Positions 11,201-22,483 of a stretch of DNA of 64,000 nucleotides are shown here, one piece after another (the first letter of the stretch is position 1; every line of letters starts with the position of its first letter). Below the pieces are notes generated by a model that was given only the letters and a program-made list of their open reading frames with translations, was not told the origin of the DNA and did not search any database. The DNA comes from Pictodentalium vernedei (Eukaryota; Mollusca; Scaphopoda; Dentaliida; Dentaliidae). A program made the translations under genes and the position numbers. Location: NCBI GenBank assembly GCA_031216915.1, contig CM062297.1, positions 541,778,971 through 541,842,970 of the forward strand, in the 5' to 3' direction.

Positions 11201-13110
11201 ATGATAAATGAAGTTCCCAGATGCCTTCTCACTGAGCGCATGTGAAGGTGAGTAATATCTGCACCATCTTCATATAACCTCACCAAAAAGTGAAGTTCAC
11301 GTTACCCTTACCCTTTACAAAATTGTCCAGAATGTCTAAAAAGGACTTCTTTGACACTAATCTGACTAGTTCATCAACATTTCCTTCTTCTAATGCTGTT
11401 GAAATTTTTTCACAAAGAGGACAGCTTATTTCTTTAACTGTTGTGAGTAGTTCTGGTATTAACAACCTCAACATAGCTTGCAAGGTTATCTTGTGTGCAC
11501 AAATTTCTCTAGCATAATGTTCAAATTCAAGAACCTGCTCTGTAGCATTTGGCCCAAGCAGACCACTCTTAGTCCAAGCTTCGGCGATACCAGACATGTT
11601 GCCCCATTACCTTCATAAAATTCATAGCAATATGTAAGCCACCTAATCTAAAGACTAAAAAATCCTGATATTCTGGCTTAGCCCATTTCAGTTCCATTAA
11701 TTTGCAACAGAGAGCTTCGTTGGTGGTAAGCACCACATGATGCAAGTCAAGTTGATTGGCAACATGTTTACAGTGATGCACTACTGTATTAAGTGTATCT
11801 AAATCATGAGCCAGCAAATGAATAATCGGTAATTAACCCACATTGGTGTACTCTGGATCAACTTTACTATTTTCGTGACTGAAATGTGTTCAGCCAATTT
11901 GATCTGTTGCTTGGTCACGATTAGGAAGAATGCCATGTCAGTTGCATTAGCATGACAAACTGATGGCAAAGGTGATTCTGGTTCACTATACCATTCGATT
12001 TTCATATCGTCTGTAGATGTGGGCTTGGCCTTTCCCTCTATAACATCTGCGGTTAGCAACTCATTCATCACATCTGGAACTTTTACAGTTGCCGAAGACG
12101 TGACTCGCAAATTAGACATCCCCATGTCTGACTCAGTACCATGTTGCCAAGTTGTCACTTGTGTTGCATGGAAACTGAACTTACCACCAAGGTTTGAATC
12201 GTTTATGTCAATATTATCACAAAGTGAAATGTACAAATGTGCCAGGAAACAAGTTGGATGGCACTACTGCCCATGTTGTGCTATCCATAGAATCAAAAGT
12301 GGTTTGTGCCACTGGTAGAACATTGACATAACTAATTACATGTCCTGCATTGGAGAACAAATGAATCAGGTCTTTGAACCTCGTGGTCTGATGCAGTGCA
12401 CAAGCTAACCCAACATGTTTCGGTGTCCAATGTTTCTTTCCACTCGCATTATACACAATATCCTGTGCAATGCTCAGGACACTGTTGTGTACCTTCGATT
12501 CTGAGCTGCTGTCAACAGATTCTTGATCATTATTGAGTAGTTCTCCTTTTTTGCATTTTCTTTCGTCTTTGACGTATCCCTCATGAATTGTTTGTAGCAT
12601 TTGTGATACTTGCCCTTTGTTGCCATAAGATCACAGACAGCGGAGAGACGAACAATTGCAACTTTATCAAATTGAGCGGTATCGAGTATCTTCTGGCTCA
12701 TTTTTTCGGTGGTAACAGATGACAGTTTATCACATGTAGACGTTTTTGGCAAAACATGCACATATCCCATTTAATGGGTTGAATAGTACTGCATAATCGC
12801 GTTGAAGGTAGTAGTGATGATGTCCCAGTTGATGTACCAGCACTGATATTGATATCGGATTTAGCATGCTTTTTCAAAAGTCTGGATATATTTAATTTGC
12901 TTGTAAACGCTGCATAACAGGATTTATGCCAAAACAGTTGAGAATGTTCGCGGCTGATAACATCATTCACTCTTTCCAATTGCTCTATATTTTCAATGTC
13001 TCTATTTTTCTGTCGTGCACAAACCGTGTATTTCAAATAATCAAGCCCTTGCTCAGTCAATGTATACAGTTTGTCATTCTTATCATCTTGGCATATTATA
13101 GCATTGCTTT
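11201..13110 (-). pseudogene. FEN/XPG-like nuclease-family gene, decayed N-terminal part
   Basis: Going 5' to 3' on the minus strand: LTEQGLDYLKY and FWHKSCYAAFTSK (12900-13090), a CMFCQK zinc-knuckle-like CxxC at about 12750, LSSVTTEKMSQKILDTAQFD (12640-12720), KHVGLACALHQTTRFKDL with GHVISYVNVL (12310-12430), DNIDINDSNLGGKFSFHATQ (12150-12220), FLVFRLGGLHIAMNFMKVMG (11590-11660) and HYAREICAHKITLQAML (11470-11530). These match, in order, an uncharacterised protein family common in molluscs, echinoderms and cnidarians. At least four frame changes (near 12740, 12500, 11810 and 11590) separate the blocks; some may be introns, but the one at 12740 lies inside a conserved block, so decay is more likely. 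A start codon cannot be fixed. Confidence 0.75.
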
Positions 13111-13318
13111 AGATTCATCACACGAGCCCTCTTTAGAGTCAGGATAGGTTCCATAATGCTGCTCCAAACTACAAAGATAAAATAAAAATAGCTATGGGCA
13201 ACTTTAAAAAAACTAGTCTTCACTAATATAAAAGAGAGACTTACAGTCAGCCAGGTAATTAGTCTGTCTGTCCTTATTTTACACCCCCCTGACTCTCACA
13301 CATAAACCTCACATGAAC

Positions 13319-13412
13319 ACACACACAACAAATGAACATACAGACAAAACATACATGCAGCCCCCATACACAAAGAAACGCACGCATACAGGGATGCAAC
13401 TACACACACATG

Positions 13413-13455
<43 letters not shown>
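13319..13455. repeat. CA-rich and (GA)n microsatellites
   Basis: Short CA runs at 13319-13410 lead into about 41 bases of uninterrupted GA at 13415-13455. Confidence 0.9.
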
Positions 13456-13458
<3 letters not shown>

Positions 13459-13667
13459 AATGAATAGTGAGAGTTGGTGAACTGACGCGAAAATAAGGTG
13501 CATACATGCAGGTTTAAAGAATTTTGTCTCTGTGAGAATTACAAGCACACGCACAAAGAAACTGTGATTTATGCACGATCACGTTTCCATAGTTGTTGTC
13601 GCTGAATGAGAAGAAGGTCAAAGTGAATTTGCGAATATACTTGGAAACAGTGAGTAATATTCCAACT

Positions 13668-14385
13668 CAATGGCGGATACAGAGGGGGGGCGGTGGGGTG
13701 GTCGCCCCCCCCCCCCCCACCCCTTTAGCTCGTGTTTGTCTCCCATGTAGGGCATAGCCAGGATTTTCATTTGGGGACAATACATGAATTGAAGTAAAAA
13801 CATACAGCGACATTTATTTCCTCCATCGCCATTCGCTATGGAAAACAAATATACCGTTGAAATTATGCAAAATATATCTACTGGTCGCCTCCATTTTTGA
13901 TTTTGTGGTGTTACATGCCCCTAGCCTCAGGTACCCCATGGCTATGCCAAATATGGGTCAGGATCTTAATTGGCATAGTCATGGCGTACCTAAGCCTAGA
14001 GGGCTGACTGCTGAAAACTTTCAAACGCTGGCAGCTTGCAATGTTCTCCTGAGGTTAAGTCGGTTATGACTGTAAACAATGTGTCCAAAATACAGTATTA
14101 TGGTAAACGGATCTGAAGAGCATATTTCAAATTTTCTAATTCTGTCTTGAACGTATGACAGAATTTGAAATTCTGAAACATGCTGTTTAAAAAGTATTAA
14201 TTAGCCGTTCAAAAATTCAAGAGGATTTCCACCCCAGAAACCACCAGAATGCCCCATTTGGTCGCTCATTTCCAAAAAATTTCCAGACCCCCCTACAAAA
14301 GCTTGTGCCTTTGGCACTCGCGGCAGATGCCTTCAGCATCTGCATGATCCGCCCCCCCCTTTGAGAATTCCTGTATCCACCACTG
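13668..14385. mobile_element. non-autonomous hAT element 1
   Basis: The ends CAATGGCGGATACAG and CTGTATCCACCACTG are inverted repeats (two mismatches over 15 bp) and are flanked by a perfect 8-bp direct repeat TTCCAACT (13660-13667 and 14386-14393). An 8-bp duplication and CA...TG ends fit hAT. The 718-bp interior has G- and C-runs (13684-13720) and no transposase reading frame. Confidence 0.85.
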
Positions 14386-14767
14386 TTCCAACTCCTGATT
14401 ATGTTATATACTAAGACAAATCACATATTGTATCGTATATCAAACTAACTTACCTGCAATATATTTGCCTATATATTAAACATATAGGGTATAGTCATCA
14501 TAAGCACCGACAGTTTGTTCTTGCGAATATCAGTTTCATGAAGAGTCTGTGAGATTTTCCTGGAACGTGAAGCTGAAGTACTGAGACGAGCGATGCCATT
14601 CATTTCAATCGGTAAAAGAGACGCAATTTTAATGGTTAAAATGTAGCTTAAAGGGGCGACTGGCACCACTGTCATATTCAGCATACATAAATTATATAAA
14701 GACGACCGATATTTCACTTTTCCACAAAAATGCTTCTTGGGGAACGATGTTTGGAAAATCCGACCTG
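14386..14767. other. no recognised gene
   Basis: AT-rich sequence with no coding or repeat signal I can name. Confidence 0.5.
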
Positions 14768-14960
14768 ACTATCTAGACATTGCTCTAAAGCCACATATGA
14801 AATCTGGAACTGATCGGGAGAGTGCTGTGGCCTGTAGGGTGTGCTAAAGGAATCGTGGACAGACAGAGATGTATGTACAGACGGAAGTATGGGCGAACAA
14901 ATGGACGACGGATCACAATCCATTCCAATAGCTCATAACTGACGTTGTCAAGTTGAGCTA
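14768..14960 (+). mobile_element. HINE-F 3' end
   Basis: One partial core (TCTAGACATTGC, CACATATGAAATCTGG) is followed by a tract with GGACGACGGATC, then a hairpin ending GTCAAGTTGAGCTA. The core is the one arrayed at 2979-3935, so this copy shows where that family ends. Confidence 0.75.
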
Positions 14961-15483
14961 ACAAAACCAGTCATGACAATTCAAATTGGTGTGTTTTTTG
15001 TTGTTTTGGTGGTGAAGCCAGACCTTACAATTAGCATGCAGTGATGCTTTACATTGAAAATGACTGTTGGAAATTTTAAGGTATTGAAGCCCATCTTTTT
15101 GATAACTCAATGTCTAGAAGGTGGAATCCCTTAAATTCTAACTGACAAACAACTGGCAAGTATTTCAAGGGTGAATGGACAATTAGTCATGGAAAAGGTC
15201 TGACAGAACTTAAAAGTCCTGATGAAATTCTTGATAGGAGAAAAGGGCAATCACCTTTGTTATATCTATGTCACTGATTCAGTTAATGATCAAGCTAAAT
15301 AATGCAGGTAGACTTGTGGTCACACCCAGATAATAACAGATTAACTAATTACCATTAATCACCTGGGCTTAGAGGGTTGACATCATGAAGTATTTATCTA
15401 ATTAAATGTTACCTTTTGTCAAGATGATAACCTTTATTGAAGAAAAAAACAAAGTCTCAATTGCCAGCGACTGACAACTGCCG
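14961..15483. other. no recognised gene
   Basis: AT-rich sequence, no coding signal seen. Confidence 0.5.
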
Positions 15484-15729
15484 TTAACTGGTAGAGTGCT
15501 GGAAGTCCATATCTGGGCTTTATTCTGACGAGCAGGTACCACAAATTGAAGACTCATATTCAGTGGATGTGCTTTGTATCATTTCTAAAGTGATATTATT
15601 TAGTCCATAAGGGTTTGCCTTGTTACTGTTTGTGGGAGAATGCATAGGCACTCTCCCAAAATGGTAACAAGGCAAAGACATGTAGACAACATTTGGTGTT
15701 TAAAAATAATTGAGAACTCTACCAGTTAA
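15484..15729. mobile_element. TTAA-flanked palindromic MITE, copy 2
   Basis: It begins TTAACTGGTAGAGTGCTGGA and ends GAACTCTACCAGTTAA, with TTAA at both boundaries. The inner hairpin pairs GCCTTGTTAC with GTAACAAGGC around the GGGAGAATGC / GCACTCTCCC stem (15621-15676). A TTAA target is typical of piggyBac; that affiliation is inferred. Confidence 0.85.
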
Positions 15730-17039
15730 TGAAGGAGTGACTAAGTAAAGTTTGTCCAGACACTGTTTCTAACAACTTATTGATGCAATTACTGGGTTTG
15801 GGTGTTTTGGAGAAATTGGTTACTGTTTGTGCCTTTACTGCCAGCTAATGATTTCATGGTACTCTAAGTAATAAACTAATTTTTGACGTTTTTTGGGGTC
15901 ACTGATCACCTTCTTCACTGCTGCAATGTCTTATCTTCACAAGTGAAAGCAAATTTTTTGGTGCCAAAATTTTAGCCAACAGAGATTTTTTTGTGCCAAA
16001 TCAAAATTTATAGTGGAAGTGGCTAAACTGGCACCCAACAGGCTGGAAACTGATTCTGTTCAAATGGAGTTCTCTTAATTGTGACAATTTATAAAAGAGT
16101 GCCAAAAGTAAAGTAGATATTAGTGGTATTGGAATTTTAAGTGTGGTATCGGTTTTGGTAATTTTAGGGGGGTATGCCACGGTATCGGTTTGGTATTTGG
16201 TATCTGACATGACAGAGATTTACTGATACTACCAAAGGGGAATTCACATAGGAAATTTCAGAACAAGTTGTTCTTGGATCATTCTACCACAATACCACTG
16301 TCATTGAGTTCAACATTGGAATTTTTTTGCCAACACAAATCATATCAGCAATAATTTTGTGACTTGTTCTAAACAAACTTTAACTTTAAAGGCCTACTTT
16401 AGGCATTAGTGATCTCAAAGCATCTGCCCTCAGCAAGCCATTTTAGGAGGTTCTGCTAACAATAGACATATCACCTGGGCAGCCAAGGCATGGCTAGACA
16501 TCACTGCTAAACAACTGGACATGTACAGTTTGTATTCCAGTGGGAATACAGGACAATTGCCCAGGCACTTCTTTCATGAAAAGAAACCCTTCGACTGCTA
16601 TCAAGCATCAAACAAAGCCTTATAAATAGCGAATGTAGGAAAATTAAACAATTCAAATGCTTTTGGTATTTAATGATTGGTTCGTATCTTAATTGATATC
16701 AGTATCAGTTCATTTTTTCAGGTATATTGCCCATCTCTAGCCAAAAGGCACTTTCTAATAAATTGTATATCTAAATAATTCAATTTTTTTCAAGTATATC
16801 CAATTTGCTTGCATATGTGGAATTTTTCATGGTGTGATGAATGTTTTTCCTATCACATGAATGTTTTTGCATTTCCCTACCCATCTGTAGAAACACTGGT
16901 AGGCCCGCAAAAATGATGCAATTAAACTTCAATTGTTGCAAGTGGGTTTTTAAGTTATTGAATTTCACCAAAACAACCATTAGTAATTATTCACTGAAAA
17001 GTGGGTGGGTGGTGAAATTAATCAAGGCTGCATTCATGA
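15730..17039. other. no recognised gene
   Basis: AT-rich, no convincing coding frame; short open frames at 16001-16210 and 16780-17047 have no recognisable motifs. Confidence 0.45.
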
Positions 17040-17290
17040 TTATTTAATATTATGATTATTATTACTTATTGGTGTTTAAGGTCACATAGTTCTACCCCAT
17101 TTATAATCGTGACCACAATATGCAGATAAGGCCAAGTTAAGTCAATTGTCTATACCCATGTTGCCCATTTTAGAGGACTTCCACCTTAAGCATTGGTAAC
17201 TGGGTCTTATTTTACCAGTAAAACAGAGCTCATTTACCACAGTAAACAAGTACTGCTTCACTTCCCGGGGTTCCCAGGGGGATGCATTTA
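17040..17290 (-). repeat. retroposon-like dispersed repeat, copy 1
   Basis: The plus strand reads TTATTGGTGTTTAAGGTCAC, later GAGGACTTCCACC and CTTCACTTCCCGGGGTTCCC. The same order of words occurs at 20970-21190. On the minus strand the element would end TGTGACCTTAAACACCAATA plus an AT-rich tail, a 3' tail shared with the SINE at 50256-50503. Confidence 0.65.
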
Positions 17291-17742
17291 TGATAATACT
17301 GATATATTAATTTACAAATTAGTATTTACGTGGTGTGTTCACACTGGTTTTTCATTTGCATATCTGAGACTGTGTATTAGGATGGTGAAAACTGCTGCCT
17401 GAACAAAATTTGCCACCGATTCATTTTCGATTATCTAATGCATGTTATATTGCTCAGCAAATTCCCATAATTACAGGAAATACTTGATGACTTATACGGA
17501 GCCAAATAACCCTCTGTGATCAAACAACACAGTTACACTTCAACCAAGTCTGAAATGTCTTTGAAACATTGTATCTCCTAGGTCATAGAAGTCATCAAAT
17601 CTTTGTTGGACTGTTTAGTTAAGAGGTTGAGTGCTAAATTATTTTGCAAGGAGGATTTGTAATCCACATATTTTTTTAAAGGATGTCAAGCTACCAGCAA
17701 GGGAAGCCTCAGTTGAGCCTGAGTTTGCTAAAAAATGTTTCA

Positions 17743-17790
17743 TTAAAATTTATTGGAGAGTGCCTGATGGCACTCTCCAATAAATTTTAA
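17743..17790. repeat. inner hairpin of the TTAA MITE family (fragment)
   Basis: The 22-bp arms TTAAAATTTATTGGAGAGTG(CC) and (GG)CACTCTCCAATAAATTTTAA pair perfectly around TGAT. It matches the central hairpins of the MITEs at 36092-36158 and 60842-60885; the outer ends are absent. Confidence 0.75.
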
Positions 17791-17900
17791 CAGGGGCTAC
17801 ACAAAGTGTGGGTCACTGCCCTGTCCCATAGGCACATTCAAAGTAGCCTTTAAGGTATTGTGGGACAGAACAATTTTCCAAGTGGAAAAAGTGAAAACAG

Positions 17901-19104
17901 AAAGAACTAGATATCATAGAGATGGAATCCATCTCTGTGGGCCCCGCAGCAACTAACCGATGTTAGGTATAAACTGATGTGAACCGTAATACTAAAATAT
18001 TTCAAGCAATAGGTAAAATCTGATTAAAATCCCTTCCCGGACACGAACTTGTCAGAAAAAAAACCCAAATTCTGAATAATTTGACCTTGAGGTCAAACTT
18101 CAAGATTAAAGAATGCAACCTTGGTACACGACACGTCGTCTTGAGATAATCTATCCACATACCAAATATCAAAACCCTATCTATTAAGGGAAAAAAGTTA
18201 CAGCCCGGACACAAACTTGTCAGAAAAGAACCCTGAATTCGGAATAATTTGACCTTGAGGTCAAAGTTCAAGGTCAAAGCATGGCAACCATGGTATGCAC
18301 ACATCGTCTTGAGATAATCTACCCACATACCAAATATCAAAACCCTATCTATTAAGGGAAAGAAGTTACAGCCCGGACACGAACTTGTCAGAGAAAAAAA
18401 AAAAATCTGAATAATTTGACCTTGAAGTTCAAGGTCAAAGCATGGCAACCTTGGTACGCGACACGTCGTCTTGAGATAATCTATCCACATACCAAATATC
18501 AAAACCCTATCTATTAAGAAAAAAAGTTACAGCCCGGACACGAACTTGTCAGAAAAGAACCCCGAATTCGGAATAATTTGACCTTGAGGTCAAAGTTCAA
18601 GAACAAAGCATGGCAACCATAGTATGCAACACATCGTCTTGAGATAATCTACCCACATACCAAATATCAAAACTCTATCTATTAAGGGAAAAAAGTTACA
18701 GCCCGGACACGAGCTTGTCAGAAAAGAACACCGAATTCGGAATAATTGACCTTGAGGTCAAGCTTTAAGGTCAAAGCATGGCAACCTTGGTACGCGACAC
18801 GTCGTCTTGAGATAATCTATCCACATACCAAATATCAAAACCCTATCTATTAAGGGAAAAAAGTTACAGCCCGGACACAAACTTGTCAGAAAAGAACTCC
18901 GAATTCGGAATAATTTGACCTTGAGGTCAAAGTTCAAGGTCAGAGCATGGCAACCGTGGTACGCGACACATCATCTTGAGATAATATACCCACATGTCAA
19001 ATATCAAAACCTTATCTATTAAGAGAGAAAGATTACTGACAGACGCACGGACGGACGCACAGAGCGATCACTATAGAGCGTCTGCCTCTCAGCGGGGCCC
19101 TAAC
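17901..19104 (+). mobile_element. HINE-G with six ~168-bp repeats
   Basis: The 5' end contains AGAGATGGAATCCATCTCT, a perfect small hairpin, followed by GGGCCCCGC. The core has six copies with ACTTGT at 18047, 18215, 18383, 18544, 18713 (GCTTGT) and 18881, spaced 161-169 bp. After the last copy comes CAGACGCACGGACGGACGCA, then a 3' end with GCGGGGCCCTAAC, which is the reverse complement of the 5' arm. Each unit has TTGACCTTGAGGTCAAAG. No true gene is present; an apparent 166-codon frame at 18002-18502 is translated repeat. Confidence 0.8.
18250..18279 (+). promoter_or_regulatory. nuclear-receptor-like half-site cluster (best of six)
   Basis: The unit reads TGACCTTGAGGTCA then AAGTTCAAGGTCAAAG. 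It contains an everted/inverted pair of AGGTCA half-sites, a DR1-like AGGTCAAAGTTCA and an extended half-site TCAAGGTCA of the ERR/NR5A type. Related clusters sit at about 18082, 18415 (shortened), 18579, 18747 and 18916. Function is not shown. Confidence 0.4.
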
Positions 19105-19166
19105 AAGCTATTAATGCATATATTGTAGAGCCACTGAAGTGGCTTTCAGCTAGTGCTGGGAGGTTA

Positions 19167-19721
19167 TAGGGTTGCACGATATTCAAAACTGAATACCGGT
19201 ATTGGTATTCAAAAAAATACCGCGGTATACCGGTATATCGAAAACTGTTCAGATATTCAAACATAAGTACCACAATCGAGACTTGAGGAATCACAGTCGG
19301 AACGAATCAGCCTTGATGATGCGGTTCGAAACTCCTTTACCCAAAGCACACGATATCAAATTTTATTATTTTAAATAATAGTTTATCAGATTTTTCAAAA
19401 ATTTCTACAAAACAATATCATGTGACCCCACATTGGAACGGGCTGAGCGAGCTCGTTCCAATGAGGGGTCACATTATATAGTTTTGTTAAAATTTTTGAA
19501 AATTATTTTTTCAACTGCTGAATTTGTATATTATGCAGGATGTGCAGACGATTCCTTGGGTAAAGGGATAATATTATTCATTCTGGTCTACAGTTAAAAC
19601 TCAAGACATCTTGAAAATTAAATTTTTGGTAAATAAATAATGACGATAAACCAATATTTTTGTAATTACACCGGTTTGAATACCGGTATATATCGATTTA
19701 TCGATATACTGTGCAGCCCTA
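19167..19721. mobile_element. non-autonomous foldback hAT element 2
   Basis: The ends TAGGGTTGCACGATAT and (rev. comp.) TAGGGCTGCACAGTATAT are flanked by a perfect 8-bp duplication GGAGGTTA (19159-19166 and 19722-19729). A long central palindrome (about 19394-19500) pairs TGTGACCCCACATTGGAACG with CGTTCCAATGAGGGGTCACA. There is no transposase frame; hAT is assigned from the TAGGG ends and 8-bp duplication. Confidence 0.85.
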
Positions 19722-19729
19722 GGAGGTTA

Positions 19730-20969
19730 TGAAATTTGTCCACGGTTTCGGTTTCTACTTGTTTTTTCTTTAAAAAGAGTTGTGTCTGGAGTTGGGTTTT
19801 TTTAGAGAAAAATATTAAAGTATTAAACACTATAAACGCTTGGGTTTTTCCCCAAATATTAGTTTTAATAAAGTTCAAAATGCAAATACCTTCCCCTCTC
19901 TCTAAAATTATGAGATTATATATAGCGCAGCATATGTACAGTGAACCATTAATCCAGAAGACAATGAATATTGTTCACAGAGCACTGGATATACAGTTGA
20001 CAGTTGAATAGCATTGGCAGCCCCCACACCAAGACAAGAGGAAAATGCTGTGGTTGCAATGCACAACTTGGGTAAAAAATGCTGAAGATATAAGTTGTGA
20101 AATGTCAGGCCAAAGAAAAGAAATCCCTTTGTTTGGGGTACCCTCACCGACCCTAAACAATAATGCCGACCCTACAAATTTTACAAAGTATAAAAAGTCG
20201 CTCATTGATTTTGGTCATTGTAACCCTAATTTTTATCGGACTTCAACTGTGAATTTGAAACCTGTTTTGAGGTTAAAGCTTTCAAAAATACATGTAGAAA
20301 TAAATATATTGGACAGTATAAATGTGGAGCAAGTAGTAAGTTCCAGTTCAGCAAAGAAAACCGTATTTGATAAATTAATCATTTTTTGATACAGAGTTAT
20401 AATTGGTGCACGTATAGTGTACAGATGCTTTTTTTTTTAATTCCATTTAAACATATACATACAAATTACTGACAGTGGCCAGCAGATGCATGGATATTGC
20501 ATTCAAGTGAAGTGTGTGGTCATTTTGGTAATTCGATATTTGATTTATTTTTGTCCAAAGCCAGGTGGTGCTTTCAATCTCACACTGAATGGGGTGATTT
20601 TTATCATTTCATTCATTTGTCATTCGAAAGAAAGTTTATTTAATATGTAAATACAATTTTATTATGGGACCAAAAAAGTTATTAATTAGACCTAACAAGC
20701 TCTGATTTTTTTCTGTGATTTCCATTTTTATTTCACACATTACACGAAGTTACAGCATTCAAGATTGTGCAGTTGAATAACTGAGCGTGTCCCGAGTGAC
20801 GGTTATCTCACATTCAGGTCGCTTGGTGTTTTTCAATAACCGAAATTGAGTTGTATTTTTGGTTAACCTCCAAGCACTACTTTCAGCACTTTTAAGCAGT
20901 GCCATGAAAGTGGCTTCTAGCCTACAACCAGTTAAACAACAGCGATTTGGGGCTTCATCACTGTCCACT
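19730..20969. other. no recognised gene
   Basis: Contains a 114-codon plus-strand open frame (20045-20389) with no motif I recognise and AT-rich codon content; I do not call it a gene. Confidence 0.4.
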
Positions 20970-21190
20970 TCTTATTATTATTTAATGGTTTTTAAGGACA
21001 TATCTATCTGCACAGTATCTAATCATGACCTCAACATGGAGATAAAGTCAAATTCAGTCATTTGATTATACCCATGTTGCTTATTTTAGAGGACTTCCAC
21101 CCCAAGCAGTTGTGACTGGGTCCTATTTTACCAGCAAAAGAGATCTCGTTTCCTACAGCAAAAAAGGCACAGCTTCACTTCCCAGGATTC
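20970..21190 (-). repeat. retroposon-like dispersed repeat, copy 2
   Basis: Shares with 17040-17290 the ordered words CCCATGTTGC, ATTTTAGAGGACTTCCACC, ACTGGGTC, ATTTTACCAG and CTTCACTTCCC. It is diverged, so an old copy. Confidence 0.65.
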
Positions 21191-22008
21191 AAGCCTTAAC
21201 TTTAACTAAAAACAATTCTATGTCAAAATGGGCAATAACTCATCAACAACATGTCTGATTAATGTCAAAATTGCAGGTACACAGGTTTCCATGGTGGGTA
21301 ACATAATTATTTGAACAGTTTATATAAAAAAGATTCATAAATGAGTGAAAAAAGTTCCAAACAAAATTGTGTCCACTCCATTATAACATTTTTGCCTGGT
21401 GGTAGAGGAATATAATGAATTATCTATCACTTTATCAGAGAATGATTGCATTTCCTAAAACTGAACAGGTCAATCCCGCAGTCATACTCTGATAAAGTGA
21501 CTGATAATCCAATTCAGTTCTTGTATAAATACATTCTGAATACCAAAGTTACTCTAGAATTCTGCCTATTAATATTAATATATGCTTCAATAATAGTTAA
21601 GAATCATTTTTTAGTGTTCAGCCGATAATTAGAATCAATCTTTATAATCAACTGATTAGCAGGTGTCATGTGATAACAGTAATGGCTATTTCATAATCAG
21701 AAGTTACAACTGTCTCCAAAAAATGTTTGCATATATTTTACATGTTATAATTATAAAAAAAATTGAACCCTGTTAGCTTAATGCCTTATGCATTCTCGTC
21801 ATGAAAAGTGTTTCACTGGTCATCAGCACTGACATCAAGATTGAGTATACCTAAGAATACAGCACTTGTTGACATGCCTATGATCCAGTTGATTCTCATC
21901 GAGTGACAAGGGTATTCAAGTCAGATAAGATCAAAGAGTACTGTAGAAGTACTTGAATTACAGAAAGAACATAATATTGTTTACCTACAACCTTTGAGAC
22001 CATAACTT
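21191..22008. other. no recognised gene; one short inverted repeat
   Basis: Inverted arms TCACTTTATCAGAG (about 21427) and CTCTGATAAAGTGA (about 21487) with a 46-base loop; otherwise AT-rich sequence without signal. Confidence 0.4.
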
Positions 22009-22269
22009 TCATGATAATTCACCCTTCATATGTGCGATGACATAAAAGTGGTCAAACACACACAGGAGGGGGGGGGGGGGGAGCTGAATATCTTTCATCT
22101 CTGCATAAAGGTCATGAACTGAAATTCCAAGAATTTCAGTTACGTCATCATTTTGTGACAAGAACCTCTTTCCTTCTGAAGGATTCTCTAGGAATGTTGA
22201 CCAATTGAAATCATTCCCATAGCAAACTGACATACTAACACCACAAAAAACTGCTGTTTTCATCTGCAT
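22009..22269 (-). CDS. possible terminal exon, unrecognised
   Basis: A minus-strand open frame reads MKTAVFCGVSMSVCYG, NDFNWSTFLENPSEGKRF, LSQNDDVTEILGISVHDLY and a proline run made by a 12-base G tract (plus strand, 22070-22081). The Met is preceded by TTTGTAAATGCAG, an acceptable 3' splice site, and the frame ends in a stop at 22009. The composition is more protein-like than neighbouring frames, but I recognise no domain. It could equally be a chance frame or part of an old element. It lies just outside the HINE-A stack. Confidence 0.25.
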   Translation of the reverse strand: MQMKTAVFCGVSMSVCYGNDFNWSTFLENPSEGKRFLSQNDDVTEILGISVHDLYAEMKDIQLPPPPLLCVFDHFYVIAHMKGELS

Positions 22270-22483
22270 TTACAAACCTGTTTCTTTGATTTCATTGCAT
22301 AATCGTGTACTTGAAGTGGACAAATTCAAGTGATACAGTGGCTTAATTGGATATCTCTTAACTAAATAACCCTGTTAATTGATTATAATTTCCCAACACA
22401 AAACCATTTACCATACCTCCAGTACAAATTTGACCTGTTAATTGAATATAGGTTATAGTGTGAACTCCTGTTAATTGAATAAA

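Noticed and set aside
13319-13455. Possible regulatory meaning of the CA/GA microsatellites
   Set aside because: Simple-sequence tracts with no nearby intact gene; nothing beyond a microsatellite can be supported.
18002-18502. 166-codon minus-strand open frame
   Set aside because: It spans three HINE-G units and repeats itself with the DNA period; no independent coding signal.
20045-20389. 114-codon plus-strand open frame
   Set aside because: No motif, no splice context, AT-rich background; chance frame is the simplest explanation.
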